From Marinobacter persicus (lineage in GTDB: Bacteria; Pseudomonadota; Gammaproteobacteria; Pseudomonadales; Oleiphilaceae), in assembly GCF_900114155.1 (NCBI RefSeq), contig NZ_FOSC01000001.1, positions 186,001 to 250,000 on the forward strand: a stretch of DNA of 64,000 nucleotides. Reading direction: 5' to 3'. The notes under the pieces are model-generated. The model did no database searches, had not been told where the DNA came from, and saw only the letters and a list, made by a program, of their open reading frames with translations. Every line of letters begins with the position of its first letter. Position 1 is the first letter of the stretch. Below are positions 51,946-62,280 of the stretch, piece after piece. The position numbers and the translations under genes were made by a program.

Positions 51946-51975
51946 CCGTCTCTTTCCAAAGGAACGAGGAGAGTT

Positions 51976-52863
51976 ATGACCGCGGTTTCACGGGCGCTAC
52001 CGTTGTTTGTTTTTCTGGGCGTGTTTGTCCTGGCCGGAGCGCTGTATTCACCCCCTGTTTCCGACTCCGGCGACGAAGCCGATATCTCCCTGGCAACCCT
52101 GCCACCCCTGCCCAAATGGGCCAAGGCACCCCTGCCGGATTTTTCCCGGTACCGCGATGTAAACAAACGCAAGGCCGCCTTTTTCAGCTATCTTTACCCA
52201 CGTATTGTTCTGGCAAACTCACGTATCCTGGTGGAGCGCCATTACCTGCAGAGCCTGGCGGGCAAAGAAACCCTGACCGAAGCCGAACAAACCTGGCTGG
52301 AGAGCCAGAGCGAACGCCTGCGGGTGACGGCCGGGGGCAAGGCCCGTTTCGCCGCGCTGAAAAAGAAACTGGATGTTATTCCGCCGTCACTGGTATTGGC
52401 TCAGGCAGCCAATGAATCCGCCTGGGGTCAGTCACGCTTTGCCACCCGCGGCAACAACCTGTTTGGCCAGTGGTGCTTTACGCAAGGCTGTGGGCTGGTG
52501 CCAAAGGGCCGCCCGGAGGGCGCCAATCATGAAGTGGCCACCTTCTCAAGTCCTTATTTTTCGGTGCGCTCCTACATCCAGAACCTGAACCGGCATAATG
52601 CCTACCGCGAGGTGCGGAACCTGCGTGCCGCCGACCGCCGCAATAACCGTCGTATCTCCGGCATTCGCCTGGCGGGAGGCCTGATGAGTTATTCCGAGCG
52701 GGGCGAGGACTACATCGAGGAAATCCGCTCGATGATCCGCTTCAATCAACTACAGGACTATGACCGGGCATTTGCCGATCTGCTGGAAGACCGCTCACCG
52801 GCCCGTCTTACACTGCTGGCCGCTGCAGAAACCGGGGCAGAGCTGCTGCCCGAGCAACTCTAA
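51976..52863 (+). CDS. Bax-like glucosaminidase
   Basis: A 295-residue protein with one N-terminal membrane helix (about 7-26). The glucosaminidase domain (about 130-270) has SLVLAQAANESAWGQSRFA, with the catalytic glutamate, then GNNLFGQWCF and YFSVRSYIQNLNRH. This is the Bax/FlgJ-C-type peptidoglycan hydrolase fold. It acts in the periplasm and probably cleaves N-acetylglucosamine links. Good GAGGAG ribosome site. An acyltransferase gene follows after 22 bases. Confidence 0.85.
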   Translation: MTAVSRALPLFVFLGVFVLAGALYSPPVSDSGDEADISLATLPPLPKWAKAPLPDFSRYRDVNKRKAAFFSYLYPRIVLANSRILVERHYLQSLAGKETLTEAEQTWLESQSERLRVTAGGKARFAALKKKLDVIPPSLVLAQAANESAWGQSRFATRGNNLFGQWCFTQGCGLVPKGRPEGANHEVATFSSPYFSVRSYIQNLNRHNAYREVRNLRAADRRNNRRISGIRLAGGLMSYSERGEDYIEEIRSMIRFNQLQDYDRAFADLLEDRSPARLTLLAAAETGAELLPEQL

Positions 52864-52885
52864 ACCGACGTTGTGAGATTGAGAC

Positions 52886-53779
52886 ATGCTTGATTTTCTG
52901 CCCTCTCCCATAAAAGGCGCCCTGGTGGTGGTGCTGATTCTGCTCAATACACTGGTGCTGTTCCCTTTCCTGTTATTGCTGGGGATCATCAAGCTGCTGG
53001 TGCCGGTTACCGCCGTTCGCAAACTGTGCTCGGCCATTCTCAACGCCATCGCCCGCTACTGGATCGGATTCAATAATGTGCTGATGAAGGTGTTCCACAA
53101 GGTGGAGTGGGACATTCGCGGCGTGGAGGGGTTGAGTCGCAACCAGTGGTACTTTGTTACATGCAACCATCAGAGCTGGGCGGACATTCCCGCTATCCAG
53201 TACGTGCTGAACAGCGAGATTCCACTGCTGAAGTTCTTCCTGAAAAAACAGCTGCTGTACGTGCCGCTGCTGGGTATTGCCTGGTGGGCGCTCGATTTCC
53301 CGTTCATGCACCGGCACACCAAGGAGCAGATCGCGAAAAATCCGGCACTGAAAGGCAAGGACACCGAAGCCACCCGCCGCGCCTGTGAGAAGTTCCGTTA
53401 TATGCCGGTGACCATTTTCAATTTCATGGAAGGCACCCGTTTCACCCCGGAGAAACACCGGCGGCAGAACTCGCCCTACAAGTACCTGCTCAAGCCCAAG
53501 GCCGGGGGCACGGCGTTTGTGTTCAGCGCCATGGGCGAGATGATCCACACCATGCTGGATGTCACCATCGTGTACCCCGATGGCCGGCCCGGCATCTGGG
53601 ATTATCTGAGCGGCAAGGTACGCAAGATCGTGATTGACGTGAAAGTGCACGAGGTGCCAGCGCATTTCCTGGGAATGGATTACGAGAACAACCGGGAGGT
53701 GCGGGTGGAGTTTCAGCGCTGGGTGAGTGGTTTGTGGGCAGAGAAGGATGAGCGTATTGAGGAGCTGTTAAAGGGTTAA
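52886..53779 (+). CDS. PlsC/YihG-type acyltransferase
   Basis: A 297-residue protein of the 1-acylglycerol-3-phosphate acyltransferase family. An N-terminal membrane segment (about 10-38) precedes the NHQSWADI motif (catalytic His-Asp, about residues 93-100), and the EGTRFTPEK motif is near 181. The length and LWVEG-like pattern suit the YihG group, whose role is in phospholipid acyl selection. A large repeat begins five bases after the stop. Confidence 0.85.
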   Translation: MLDFLPSPIKGALVVVLILLNTLVLFPFLLLLGIIKLLVPVTAVRKLCSAILNAIARYWIGFNNVLMKVFHKVEWDIRGVEGLSRNQWYFVTCNHQSWADIPAIQYVLNSEIPLLKFFLKKQLLYVPLLGIAWWALDFPFMHRHTKEQIAKNPALKGKDTEATRRACEKFRYMPVTIFNFMEGTRFTPEKHRRQNSPYKYLLKPKAGGTAFVFSAMGEMIHTMLDVTIVYPDGRPGIWDYLSGKVRKIVIDVKVHEVPAHFLGMDYENNREVRVEFQRWVSGLWAEKDERIEELLKG

Positions 53780-53784
53780 CCAGC

Positions 53785-53959
53785 TTTTTATCCCCCTCTC
53801 CCTGGCCCTCTCCCACAAGGGGAGAGGGAATGTAACCCGCTAACATGGAAGCCAAAACTCCCCTCCCACAAGGGGAGAGGGAATGTAGCCCGCTAACATG
53901 GAAGCCAAAACTCCCCTCCCCCCTGGAGGGGGAGGGGCCGGGGGAGAGGGGGATAAAAA
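53785..53959. repeat. 175-bp CCCTCTCC repeat with 17-bp outer arms and internal tandem units
   Basis: The outer arms TTTTTATCCCCCTCTCC and GGAGAGGGGGATAAAAA are perfectly complementary. Inside, a unit of about 53 bases, from ACAAGGGGAGAGGGAATGTA to ACTCCCCTCCC, occurs twice in tandem with one base change (A/G in TGTAaCCC/TGTAgCCC). It fills the gap between the convergent acyltransferase and zapE genes, where it may also stop transcription from both sides. Confidence 0.88.
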
Positions 53960-53970
53960 GACATAAGCCT

Positions 53971-55104
53971 TCAAGGCTTATGCGGCGCCTCGAGATATTC
54001 CTGGGACTGCATTTCCAGCAACCGCGATTCGGTGCGTTCGAATTCAAAGCTCAGTCGACCCCCGGAGTATAGTTCGGTAATCGGGGCCTCGGCCGAGATG
54101 ATCACTTTCACGTTGCGGTCGTAGAACTCGTCAATCATGTTGATGAAACGCCGTGCCTGGTCGTCGTTGTGGGTGCCCAGAACCGGCACGTTGCTGACGA
54201 TAATCGCATGGAACTGGCGAGCCAGTTCGATGTAGTCGTTCTGGCTGCGAGGGCCATCACACACGGCCTTGAAATCAAACCAGACCACATCGTCTGCGTG
54301 AGCCAGGGCCGGAATGTTACGGCCGTTGATTTCAATCGTTGCATCATGGGCGGCGCATTCCACCGCCAGGCCGTCAAAACTCTTGCGCAGGCTGATATCA
54401 GCGTCTTCATCCAGCGGGCTGTGGTACAGCTCGGCCTGCTCCAGCGTTCGCAGGCGGTAGTCCACGCCACCATCCACGTTCACCACATCGGTGTGTTTCT
54501 TCACCAGATCAATCGCCGGCAAAAAGCGGGCACGCTGCAGGCCGTCCTTGTAGAGGCCGTCGGGCACGATGTTGGAGGTACACACCAGCGTGACGCCACG
54601 GCTGAACAGGCCGTCCATCAGCGTGGCCAGGATCATGGCGTCGCCGATGTCGGAGACGAAGAATTCGTCGAAGCAGATAACCCGGGTTTCATCGGCGAAT
54701 TTTTTCGCCACCTGGTCGAGCGGGTTTTTCTCGCCCTTCAGGGCCTTGAGTTCGTTATGTACGCGCTGCATGAAACGGTGGAAGTGCACGCGCATTTTGC
54801 GGTCGAACGGCAGGGCCTCATAGAAAGTGTCCATGAGGTAGGTTTTGCCCCGGCCAACGCCACCCCAGAAGTACAGCCCTTTGACGGGGGTTTCCTTGCC
54901 ACCATTGAGCTTGAGTTTCAGCTTTGTGGCCAGGCTGTCGCGCTGGTTTTCCGCTTCCACCAGTTTTTCGTAAAGAGCCTGCAGGCGCTGCACGGCGTCT
55001 TCCTGGGCCGGGTCCTTCGCAAAGTCCGGGCGTTCAAGGTCCTGTTGGTAACGCTCCCAGGGGCTCAGGTTCGCTTCGGTTTCGGAGGACATGGCTTCTG
55101 TCAT
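53971..55104 (-). CDS. zapE: Cell-division ATPase ZapE (AFG1-like)
   Basis: A 377-residue protein. The Walker A motif GGVGRGKTYLMD (about residues 81-92), a Walker B region (ICFDEFFVSD, about 139-148), and later SNIVPDGLY and RFINMIDEFYDR segments are typical of the AFG1/LACE1 ATPase family. In E. coli ZapE acts at the constricting Z-ring under stress. It is divergent from zapG, leaving about 190 bases for both promoters. A second ATG lies four codons further in. Confidence 0.9.
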   Translation of the reverse strand: MTEAMSSETEANLSPWERYQQDLERPDFAKDPAQEDAVQRLQALYEKLVEAENQRDSLATKLKLKLNGGKETPVKGLYFWGGVGRGKTYLMDTFYEALPFDRKMRVHFHRFMQRVHNELKALKGEKNPLDQVAKKFADETRVICFDEFFVSDIGDAMILATLMDGLFSRGVTLVCTSNIVPDGLYKDGLQRARFLPAIDLVKKHTDVVNVDGGVDYRLRTLEQAELYHSPLDEDADISLRKSFDGLAVECAAHDATIEINGRNIPALAHADDVVWFDFKAVCDGPRSQNDYIELARQFHAIIVSNVPVLGTHNDDQARRFINMIDEFYDRNVKVIISAEAPITELYSGGRLSFEFERTESRLLEMQSQEYLEAPHKP

Positions 55105-55297
55105 CTGGGTTTTCCCGGCTGTTGGTTGGAAATTTGAGCTGCGTATTGTTACTTATTTCGGGCTTTTTCTCCACATTTTGGAGCTTTTTCGGCCATACGA
55201 CGATTGGCGACCGGTTTAGCCATGGGATGATACGTCAGGGGGCGTTATACTGATCTTAAGGTTTCCTCAATTGCGGGCAATAAAGGACGATTTTTCT

Positions 55298-55747
55298 ATG
55301 ACGAACCTGATTCTGGCGGCGGCTGCCGCGCTGGTGGTGGGGCTTATCATTGGTGTTCTGGTGGGCCGTTCGGGCCAGGGCGCGAATCTGCGTCAGCGCC
55401 GTGCGGAGCAGCAGATTGATGAGTTGCGAGGAGAATTTACGCGCTATCAGGCTCAGGTGAATGAGCATTTCATGGAGTCTGCGCATTTGCTGCGTCGGTT
55501 TAATGATGTATACCACGATGTGAATCAGCATATGGCACGCGGGGCGAATCGGCTGTGTAATGATGATGAGTGGCTGGATGAGTTGGAGCAGCAGTCTTCT
55601 GGCCGGCTGAGTCACTCTGAGGATGAAGCGCCTTCGGAGCCACCCCGGGATTATGCGCCGAAGTCTGAGCTGGATGATTCTGGCATGCTGGCCGAGGATT
55701 ATGGACTGGATAAGGAGAAGGCCAAGGCTCGGAAGGAGTCTGCCTGA
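55298..55747 (+). CDS. zapG: ZapG/YhcB (DUF1043) inner-membrane protein
   Basis: A 149-residue protein starting MTNLILAAAAALVVGLIIG: one N-terminal membrane helix (about 3-25) followed by a coiled coil (about 35-85, with QRRAEQQIDELRGEFTRYQ) and an acidic, disordered tail. The pattern is the DUF1043/YhcB family, now linked with divisome and elongasome and envelope synthesis. The start at 55298 replaces an upstream ATG at 55271. It is divergent from zapE, a common pair. Confidence 0.88.
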   Translation: MTNLILAAAAALVVGLIIGVLVGRSGQGANLRQRRAEQQIDELRGEFTRYQAQVNEHFMESAHLLRRFNDVYHDVNQHMARGANRLCNDDEWLDELEQQSSGRLSHSEDEAPSEPPRDYAPKSELDDSGMLAEDYGLDKEKAKARKESA

Positions 55748-55805
55748 TTTAGTTTGGGTTGGGTGCTGGCCTCTCTTGCGAGCCTGTTGAGTGTGGGGGA
55801 GGCCA

Positions 55806-55949
55806 GGCCAGGAAGGCCTTTCCAAAAACCGCTACGAGCACATCCCTGGCAGATTTTTGCTCCTGCAAAATCTGCACTTCCGCCATCCATGGCGGTCGTG
55901 CGCTATATCAAGCCACCCATGGCCTCAAAATTTTTGTGAAGGGCCCTGC
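55806..55949 (-). repeat. Structured repeat family 3, element A (three hairpins)
   Basis: The core lies in minus orientation. The outer arms, GGAAGGCCTTTCCAAAAA and TTTTTGTGAAGGGCC, pair imperfectly. Inside, on the minus strand, three hairpins can form: GCCA-TGGG-TGGC, CCGCCA-TGGA-TGGCGG, and a long one whose stem starts GCAGATTTT with loop AGGA. It lies between the convergent zapG and nif3-like genes and is in the sense direction of the nif3 transcript. Confidence 0.75.
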
Positions 55950-55989
55950 CAACCCGGCTGATCTTAATGATTCACCGCCTGCCCTTACA

Positions 55990-56733
55990 TTACACCGGAT
56001 TATCACAGTCGATGAACTGGTGGCTCACTCCAAACTCCTTTGCCAGAGCTTCCCCCAGAGCCTGTACACCGTAGCGCTCAGTAGCGTGGTGGCCGGCGGC
56101 GTAATAGTGGATGCGGCATTCCCGGGCGGTGTGGGTGGTGGGTTCGGAGATTTCGCCTGAAAGATACGCATCCACATCGGCTTCGATGGCCATGTTGATG
56201 AAGCCCTGGGCAGCGCCGGTGCACCAGGCAACGGTTTCGATGGTGTCTTTACCCTCACCGACATGCAGCGGGTTTCGGTGCAGGGCCCGGGCGATGTGCA
56301 AGCCGAACTTCTCCGGGCTCATGGATTCTTTAAGCTTGCCCTGCCACACCAGCCCGCCTAGTGGCTTGGGATTCTGGATTTCGAGTACGTCAGCCAGCTG
56401 CCGGTTATTTCCGTATTCCGGGTGGTCATCCAGCGGCAGGTGGTAGGCGACGAGGTTGATGTCGTTTTCCAGCAACTGCTTGATGCGGTTCTTCTTCATG
56501 CCCCGGATGCACTGGTCCTCGCCTTTCCAGAAGTAGCCATGGTGTACCAGAATCATGTCGGCGTTGCGTTTGATGGCTTCGTCGAGCAATGCCTGGGAGG
56601 CGGTGACGCCGGTGATGATGGTGTTAACGTCTTCTTTGCCTTCGACTTGCAGGCCGTTTGGGGCGTAGTCCTGGAAGTTTTCGGGTTCCAGCCATTCGGT
56701 GATTTTTGCGAGGATTTCTTTGCGGTTTGCCAT
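55990..56733 (-). CDS. Nif3-like dinuclear metal-centre protein (YbgI family)
   Basis: A 247-residue protein, the usual family length. The start at 56733 (MANRKEILAKITEWL) is preferred over 56862, which would read through repeat B. Metal-ligand motifs are ILVHHGYFW (about residue 63), YHLPLD (about 97) and the C-terminal YYAAGHHATERYG (about 210-222). The family (also called GTP cyclohydrolase I type 2) binds two metal ions; its physiological role is uncertain. It has structured repeats on both sides. Confidence 0.88.
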   Translation of the reverse strand: MANRKEILAKITEWLEPENFQDYAPNGLQVEGKEDVNTIITGVTASQALLDEAIKRNADMILVHHGYFWKGEDQCIRGMKKNRIKQLLENDINLVAYHLPLDDHPEYGNNRQLADVLEIQNPKPLGGLVWQGKLKESMSPEKFGLHIARALHRNPLHVGEGKDTIETVAWCTGAAQGFINMAIEADVDAYLSGEISEPTTHTARECRIHYYAAGHHATERYGVQALGEALAKEFGVSHQFIDCDNPV

Positions 56734-56801
56734 GGTGGTTGCCTCCGCCATGTTTATGAAGGTATGGGGCGGTTCTGGCGCGCAATGAGGTGCAATAGCA
56801 A

Positions 56802-56903
56802 GGGGCGGGGATGGGTTTCCGAAAATTTTGAGGGCCAGGGATGGCCCGAAATAAGCGCACATGGATGTGCTTGTAGCGGTTTTCGGAAACCCATCCCCGC
56901 CCC
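56802..56903 (+). repeat. Structured repeat family 3, element B (perfect 24-bp arms)
   Basis: The left arm (56802-56825; begins GGGGCGGGGATGGG, ends CCGAAAA) is perfectly complementary to the right arm (56880-56903). The 54-base core holds two short hairpins: GGGCCA-GGGA-TGGCCC and GCACA-TGGA-TGTGC. The core differs from that of element D by one base, while the outer halves of the arms are unrelated to those of D. It lies between nif3 and hisC. Confidence 0.92.
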
Positions 56904-56955
56904 GCAGCCACTCTCAAGCCGAAGCGCCAGAACCTTGCTCGGACTTCTCAGTAGC

Positions 56956-58017
56956 CTAGAGTTCAGACAAGGCTTTGATCAAGGAATTGTTCTGATCAGA
57001 GGTGCCTATCGTGATACGCAGGAAGTCACTGATCCGTGGCTTGTCGAAGTGGCGGACGATGATGCCCTGCTCTCTCAGGCTAGCTGCGATATCCGCACCG
57101 GCTTTTTCCTTGTGCCGTGTGAACACGAAGTTGGCTTTCGACGGCAGAACTTCAAAGCCAAGCTCTTCCAGCTTTTCTGTAAGACGTTCGCGTTCGTTGA
57201 TCACTCCGTTGCAGGAGTCTTCAAACCACTGGTTGTCCTCGAATGCTGCGACGGCACCCACAAGGGCCAGGCGGTCCAGTGGGTAGGAATTGAAGCTGTC
57301 TTTGACCCGGTTCAGGGCTTCAATCAGTTCTTCATCAGCCACCGCGAAGCCCACCCGCAAGCCGGCCAGGGAGCGGGCCTTGGACAGGGTCTGGCTGACG
57401 ACCAGATTCGGGTAGTCGTTCACCAGGGTAATAGCCGTCTCGCCGCCGAAGTCGACGTAGGCTTCGTCGACCACCACTACGCTGTCCGGGTTGGCCTCGA
57501 GGATTTCAACCACGTGCTGCAGCACCATGAAACGGCCGGTGGGGGCGTTCGGGTTCGGGAATATAATGCCGCCGTTCGGGCGTTTATAGTCCGCCGGGTC
57601 AATTTCGAAGCTGTCGGTCAGCGGGATGGTTTCGCTTTCCACCTGATACAGGCTGCAGTACACCGGGTAAAAGCTGTAGGTGATGTCCGGAAACAGGATG
57701 GGCTTGTCCTGTTTCAGCAGGCCCTGAAAGATGTGAGCCAGTACTTCGTCCGAGCCATTGCCGACAAACACCTGCTTTGGTTTGATGCCGTGGTCGGTGT
57801 AGTAATGGGCGATGGCTTCTTTGAGCGCCTTGCTTTCGGGGTCCGGGTACAGGCGAAGGTTGTCGTTCAGCTCTTTCTGGATGGCTTCGATGACCTTCGG
57901 CGAGGGGCCGAACGGGTTTTCGTTGGTGTTCAGCTTCACCAGGTTGGCCATTTTTGGCTGTTCACCCGGCACGTACGGCTTCAGGTTCTCAACCAGGGAA
58001 CTCCAGTATTTGCTCAT
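56956..58017 (-). CDS. hisC: Histidinol-phosphate aminotransferase
   Basis: A 353-residue fold-type I PLP enzyme of usual length. The N-terminal [13 protein letters not shown] pattern, the DEAYVDFGG segment and the PLP-lysine region [16 protein letters not shown] (about residue 213) are visible. It converts imidazole-acetol phosphate to histidinol phosphate. It follows hisD at eight bases on the same strand and is the last gene of the run; element B lies 52 bases after it. Confidence 0.93.
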   Translation of the reverse strand: MSKYWSSLVENLKPYVPGEQPKMANLVKLNTNENPFGPSPKVIEAIQKELNDNLRLYPDPESKALKEAIAHYYTDHGIKPKQVFVGNGSDEVLAHIFQGLLKQDKPILFPDITYSFYPVYCSLYQVESETIPLTDSFEIDPADYKRPNGGIIFPNPNAPTGRFMVLQHVVEILEANPDSVVVVDEAYVDFGGETAITLVNDYPNLVVSQTLSKARSLAGLRVGFAVADEELIEALNRVKDSFNSYPLDRLALVGAVAAFEDNQWFEDSCNGVINERERLTEKLEELGFEVLPSKANFVFTRHKEKAGADIAASLREQGIIVRHFDKPRISDFLRITIGTSDQNNSLIKALSEL

Positions 58018-58025
58018 TTAAAGCC

Positions 58026-59330
58026 TCAATCTTTAATACGGTATTCGGCAGAACGCGCATGCGCAGTCAGGCCTTCGCCACGGGCCAGCACGGATGCCAC
58101 ACGGCCCATGCGGTCGGCACCTTCGGGACTGAAGCCGATCAGGGACGAACGCTTCTGGAAATCGTACACGCCCAGCGGCGAGCTGAACCTTGCGGTGCCG
58201 CTGGTGGGCAGTACGTGATTCGGGCCGGCGCAGTAGTCGCCGAGAGCCTCGGCGGTGTGGCGGCCCATGAAGATGGCGCCGGCGTGGCGGATGTCGTCCA
58301 GCATGGCCTGCGGGTCTTCCACCGACAGCTCCAGGTGCTCAGGAGCCACCCGGTTGGATACCTCGGCGGCTTCCTTCAGGTCGGCCACCTGGATCAAGGC
58401 GCCACGGCTGGTCATGGAGGTGCGTATCATGTCTTCGCGCTCCATGGTCGGCAGCAGTTTGTTGATGCTGGCTTCCACGGCATCGAGGAAATCCCCGTCC
58501 GGGCTGACCAGAATGCTTTGCGCCTGCTCGTCGTGCTCGGCCTGGGAGAACAGGTCCATGGCGATCCAGTCCGGGTCGGTGTTGCCGTCGCAGATCACCA
58601 GGATTTCAGACGGGCCTGCGATCATGTCGATGCCGACCACCCCGAAGACTTCACGCTTGGCCGTGGCCACAAAGATGTTGCCCGGGCCAACGATTTTATC
58701 CACGGCCGGCACGGTCTCTGTACCATACGCCAGCGCACCCACAGCCTGGGCACCACCCAGGGCAAAGACGCGATCCACACCGGCGATGGCGGCCGCCGCC
58801 AGCACCATGTCGTTCACCACGCCATCAGGCGTTGGCACCACCATGATCAGCTGGCTCACACCGGCCACCTTGGCCGGAATCGCGTTCATCAATACAGACG
58901 ACGGGTACGCGGCCTTGCCACCCGGCACGTACAAACCGGCCCGGTCCAGCGGCGTCACTTTCTGGCCCAGCACGGTGCCGTCTTCGTCTTCGTATTGCCA
59001 GGACTGCTGGTTCTGCCGTTCGTGGTAGTCCCGAATGCGCTCGGCGGCTTTCTCCAGGCCTTCACGCTGGTCCTGGGGAATCTTCTCCAGGGCAGCCTGC
59101 AGCCGGTCCTGGCTGATTTCCAGCTCGGCCATGGAGCTGACTTTCAGCCGATCGAATTTCTCGGTGAATTCCATCACCGCCGCATCGCCACGGGTTTTCA
59201 CTTCATGCAGGATATGCCGCACCGACTCGTTCACCTGATGGTCAACACTGTCATCCCACGCCAGCAGCTTGGCCAGCGCACTGTCAAAGTCGCTCTGGGA
59301 GGCATTCAGTCTGGTGATCTTGTCGGTCAT
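58026..59330 (-). CDS. hisD: Histidinol dehydrogenase
   Basis: A 434-residue enzyme of the usual size. Conserved motifs seen are [33 protein letters not shown], the [16 protein letters not shown] segment, SEILVI and the zinc-ligand region with [11 protein letters not shown] and PEHLEL. It makes histidine from histidinol in two NAD-dependent steps. A 364-base gap with two structured repeats separates it from hisG upstream. Confidence 0.95.
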   Translation of the reverse strand: MTDKITRLNASQSDFDSALAKLLAWDDSVDHQVNESVRHILHEVKTRGDAAVMEFTEKFDRLKVSSMAELEISQDRLQAALEKIPQDQREGLEKAAERIRDYHERQNQQSWQYEDEDGTVLGQKVTPLDRAGLYVPGGKAAYPSSVLMNAIPAKVAGVSQLIMVVPTPDGVVNDMVLAAAAIAGVDRVFALGGAQAVGALAYGTETVPAVDKIVGPGNIFVATAKREVFGVVGIDMIAGPSEILVICDGNTDPDWIAMDLFSQAEHDEQAQSILVSPDGDFLDAVEASINKLLPTMEREDMIRTSMTSRGALIQVADLKEAAEVSNRVAPEHLELSVEDPQAMLDDIRHAGAIFMGRHTAEALGDYCAGPNHVLPTSGTARFSSPLGVYDFQKRSSLIGFSPEGADRMGRVASVLARGEGLTAHARSAEYRIKD

Positions 59331-59431
59331 AACTTTAATCCTGCATGTGGATTGTTTGCTTAAAAGTGTGCCGGTTTGTCCGCCGGCACTTTCGGAATAC
59401 TGCCAAGATGCCTATTACTCTGGGAGTAGCC

Positions 59432-59538
59432 GCCGTCAGGGAGGACCTTCCAAAAAGCGCTCCTGCGGCACGTCCATGTGGCGCTTATGCTCCGCCATCC
59501 ATGGCTCCGCAAATTTTTGGAAGGCCCTCCCTGACAGC
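59432..59538 (-). repeat. Structured repeat family 3, element C (25-bp arms)
   Basis: The arms, 59432-59456 and 59514-59538, are complementary at 23 of 25 positions; the outer part reads GTCAGGGAGG. On the minus strand the core holds GCCA-TGGA-TGGC and CAC-ATGGAC-GTG hairpins. It has the opposite orientation to element D, which starts 23 bases further on. On the minus strand it is in the sense of the his transcript. Confidence 0.88.
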
Positions 59539-59561
59539 GTCTGAGCTACAGAGTCGGCAAA

Positions 59562-59667
59562 AGCCCTTGGGTAGGCCTTTCCAAAAATTTTGAGGGCCAA
59601 GGATGGCCCGAAATAAGCGCACATGGATGTGCTTGTAGCGGTTTTTGGAAAGGCCTACCCAAGGGCT
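59562..59667 (+). repeat. Structured repeat family 3, element D (perfect 26-bp arms)
   Basis: The left arm (59562-59587; begins AGCCCTTGGGTAGG) is perfectly complementary to the right arm (59642-59667). The core has the hairpins GGGCCA-AGGA-TGGCCC and GCACA-TGGA-TGTGC and is the same as in B but for one base. It lies in the hisG-hisD gap, 27 bases after the hisG stop. Confidence 0.92.
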
Positions 59668-59694
59668 GACAGCACCCAAACCAAACGGGAAGCC

Positions 59695-60342
59695 TTACTC
59701 CGGGGTCCGCCGTTTTTCGACTGCAGCCGCCATCTTCTCGATAATCGGATTAATCTGCTCATGCTTCATCTTCATCGAAGCACGATTCACCACCAGTCGA
59801 CTACTGATGTAATCAATAAGTTCCCGAGGCTCAAGACCATTGGCCTTCAAGGTATTGCCGGTATCCACAATATCGACAATCTCATCCGCCAGATTCAAAA
59901 TCGGCGCCAGCTCCATCGCCCCGTAAAGCTTGATGATGTCCGCCTGCCGGCCCTGGGCCGCGTAATAGCGGCGGGCAAGATTTACGAACTTTGTGGCCAC
60001 CCGGATCCGGCCGGCCGGCGGATTGACGCCTTTCTTGCCGGCGGTCATCAGCTTGCAGCGGGAGATGTTCAGGTCCAGCGGCTCGTACAGGCCTTCACCG
60101 CCGTGTTCCATCAATACGTCTTTGCCGGTTACGCCCAGATCGGCACCGCCATATTGCACATAAGTCGGCACATCTGTGGCGCGAATAATCAGGATACGCA
60201 CGTTCGGATCGGTGGTCGGGAACACCAGTTTGCGGGACTTTTTCACGTCGTCGACCAGCTCGATGCCGGCTTCGGCCAGCAACGGCAGGGTTTCTTCGAG
60301 GATGCGTCCCTTCGACAAGGCAATGGTAATCGTGTCTGTCAT
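59695..60342 (-). CDS. hisG: ATP phosphoribosyltransferase (short, HisZ-dependent form)
   Basis: A 215-residue protein; the start at 60342 ([17 protein letters not shown]) is the usual one. The ALSKGRI motif, the [10 protein letters not shown] segment and the PRPP loop [14 protein letters not shown] (about residues 160-173) are visible. The short length lacks the C-terminal regulatory domain, so the enzyme should need HisZ, which is not in this window. First step of histidine synthesis. It starts 28 bases after murA. Confidence 0.93.
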   Translation of the reverse strand: MTDTITIALSKGRILEETLPLLAEAGIELVDDVKKSRKLVFPTTDPNVRILIIRATDVPTYVQYGGADLGVTGKDVLMEHGGEGLYEPLDLNISRCKLMTAGKKGVNPPAGRIRVATKFVNLARRYYAAQGRQADIIKLYGAMELAPILNLADEIVDIVDTGNTLKANGLEPRELIDYISSRLVVNRASMKMKHEQINPIIEKMAAAVEKRRTPE

Positions 60343-60370
60343 GGGTCTTTCCGGGTTCCCGTTTGTCGGT

Positions 60371-61902
<1,532 letters not shown>

Positions 61903-61962
61903 AGGAAATCCTCAAATGTCTTGAAATCAGGGGCGGAATTGTACCCAATTCGGGGGCGGCGG

Positions 61963-62280
61963 TCAGCCGTGTGATGCAAATCCGGGGATCTGGTCATCCA
62001 GATTGCTGAGCGCGGCCAGGGAGACCAGCCGCTGGCCGGCTCCCCGGAACGTCAACTGGCGCTGATGGCGGCCAGCCAGTCGCTGCCAGCACAGCAGCAT
62101 GGAAAGCACCGCGCTGTGGGCGGTTGCCAGGCCGGAGAGGTCGACAACCAGGGCGCCGCTCGCCTGGCGAATCAGGCGCTCACCCTCGGCGCGCAGGGGC
62201 ATAACGTTGTCGGCATCCACCTCGCCGGACACCGTCAACACCTGGCCATCGAGTGTTACCCGGGGGGCCGGGCTACTCAT
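61963..62280 (-). CDS. mlaB: MlaB, STAS-domain subunit of the phospholipid transporter
   Basis: A 105-residue STAS-domain protein (strand VSGEVDADNVMPL, then ALVVDLSGLATAHSAVLSML near residues 44-63). It binds the ATPase MlaF in the inner-membrane MlaFEDB complex. The ATGA overlap with the mlaC stop (62277-62280) couples the two genes. Confidence 0.9.
   Translation of the reverse strand: MSSPAPRVTLDGQVLTVSGEVDADNVMPLRAEGERLIRQASGALVVDLSGLATAHSAVLSMLLCWQRLAGRHQRQLTFRGAGQRLVSLAALSNLDDQIPGFASHG

Noticed and set aside
53562..54047. Minus-strand frame running through the CCCTCTCC repeat with SPGPSPSRGEG-like residues
   Set aside because: It is a repeat read as protein; it overlaps two real genes and has no start or domain support.
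56733..56862. N-terminal extension of the Nif3-like protein beginning MCAYFGPSLAL
   Set aside because: It is translated repeat B; nearly the same residues appear from repeat D at 59436-59624 without any gene. The family N-terminus fits the ATG at 56733.
55801..59667. Family 3 repeats as integron attC sites
   Set aside because: They fold like attC, but the conserved core sites GTTRRRY and RYYYAAC are absent, and there is no cassette array or integrase.
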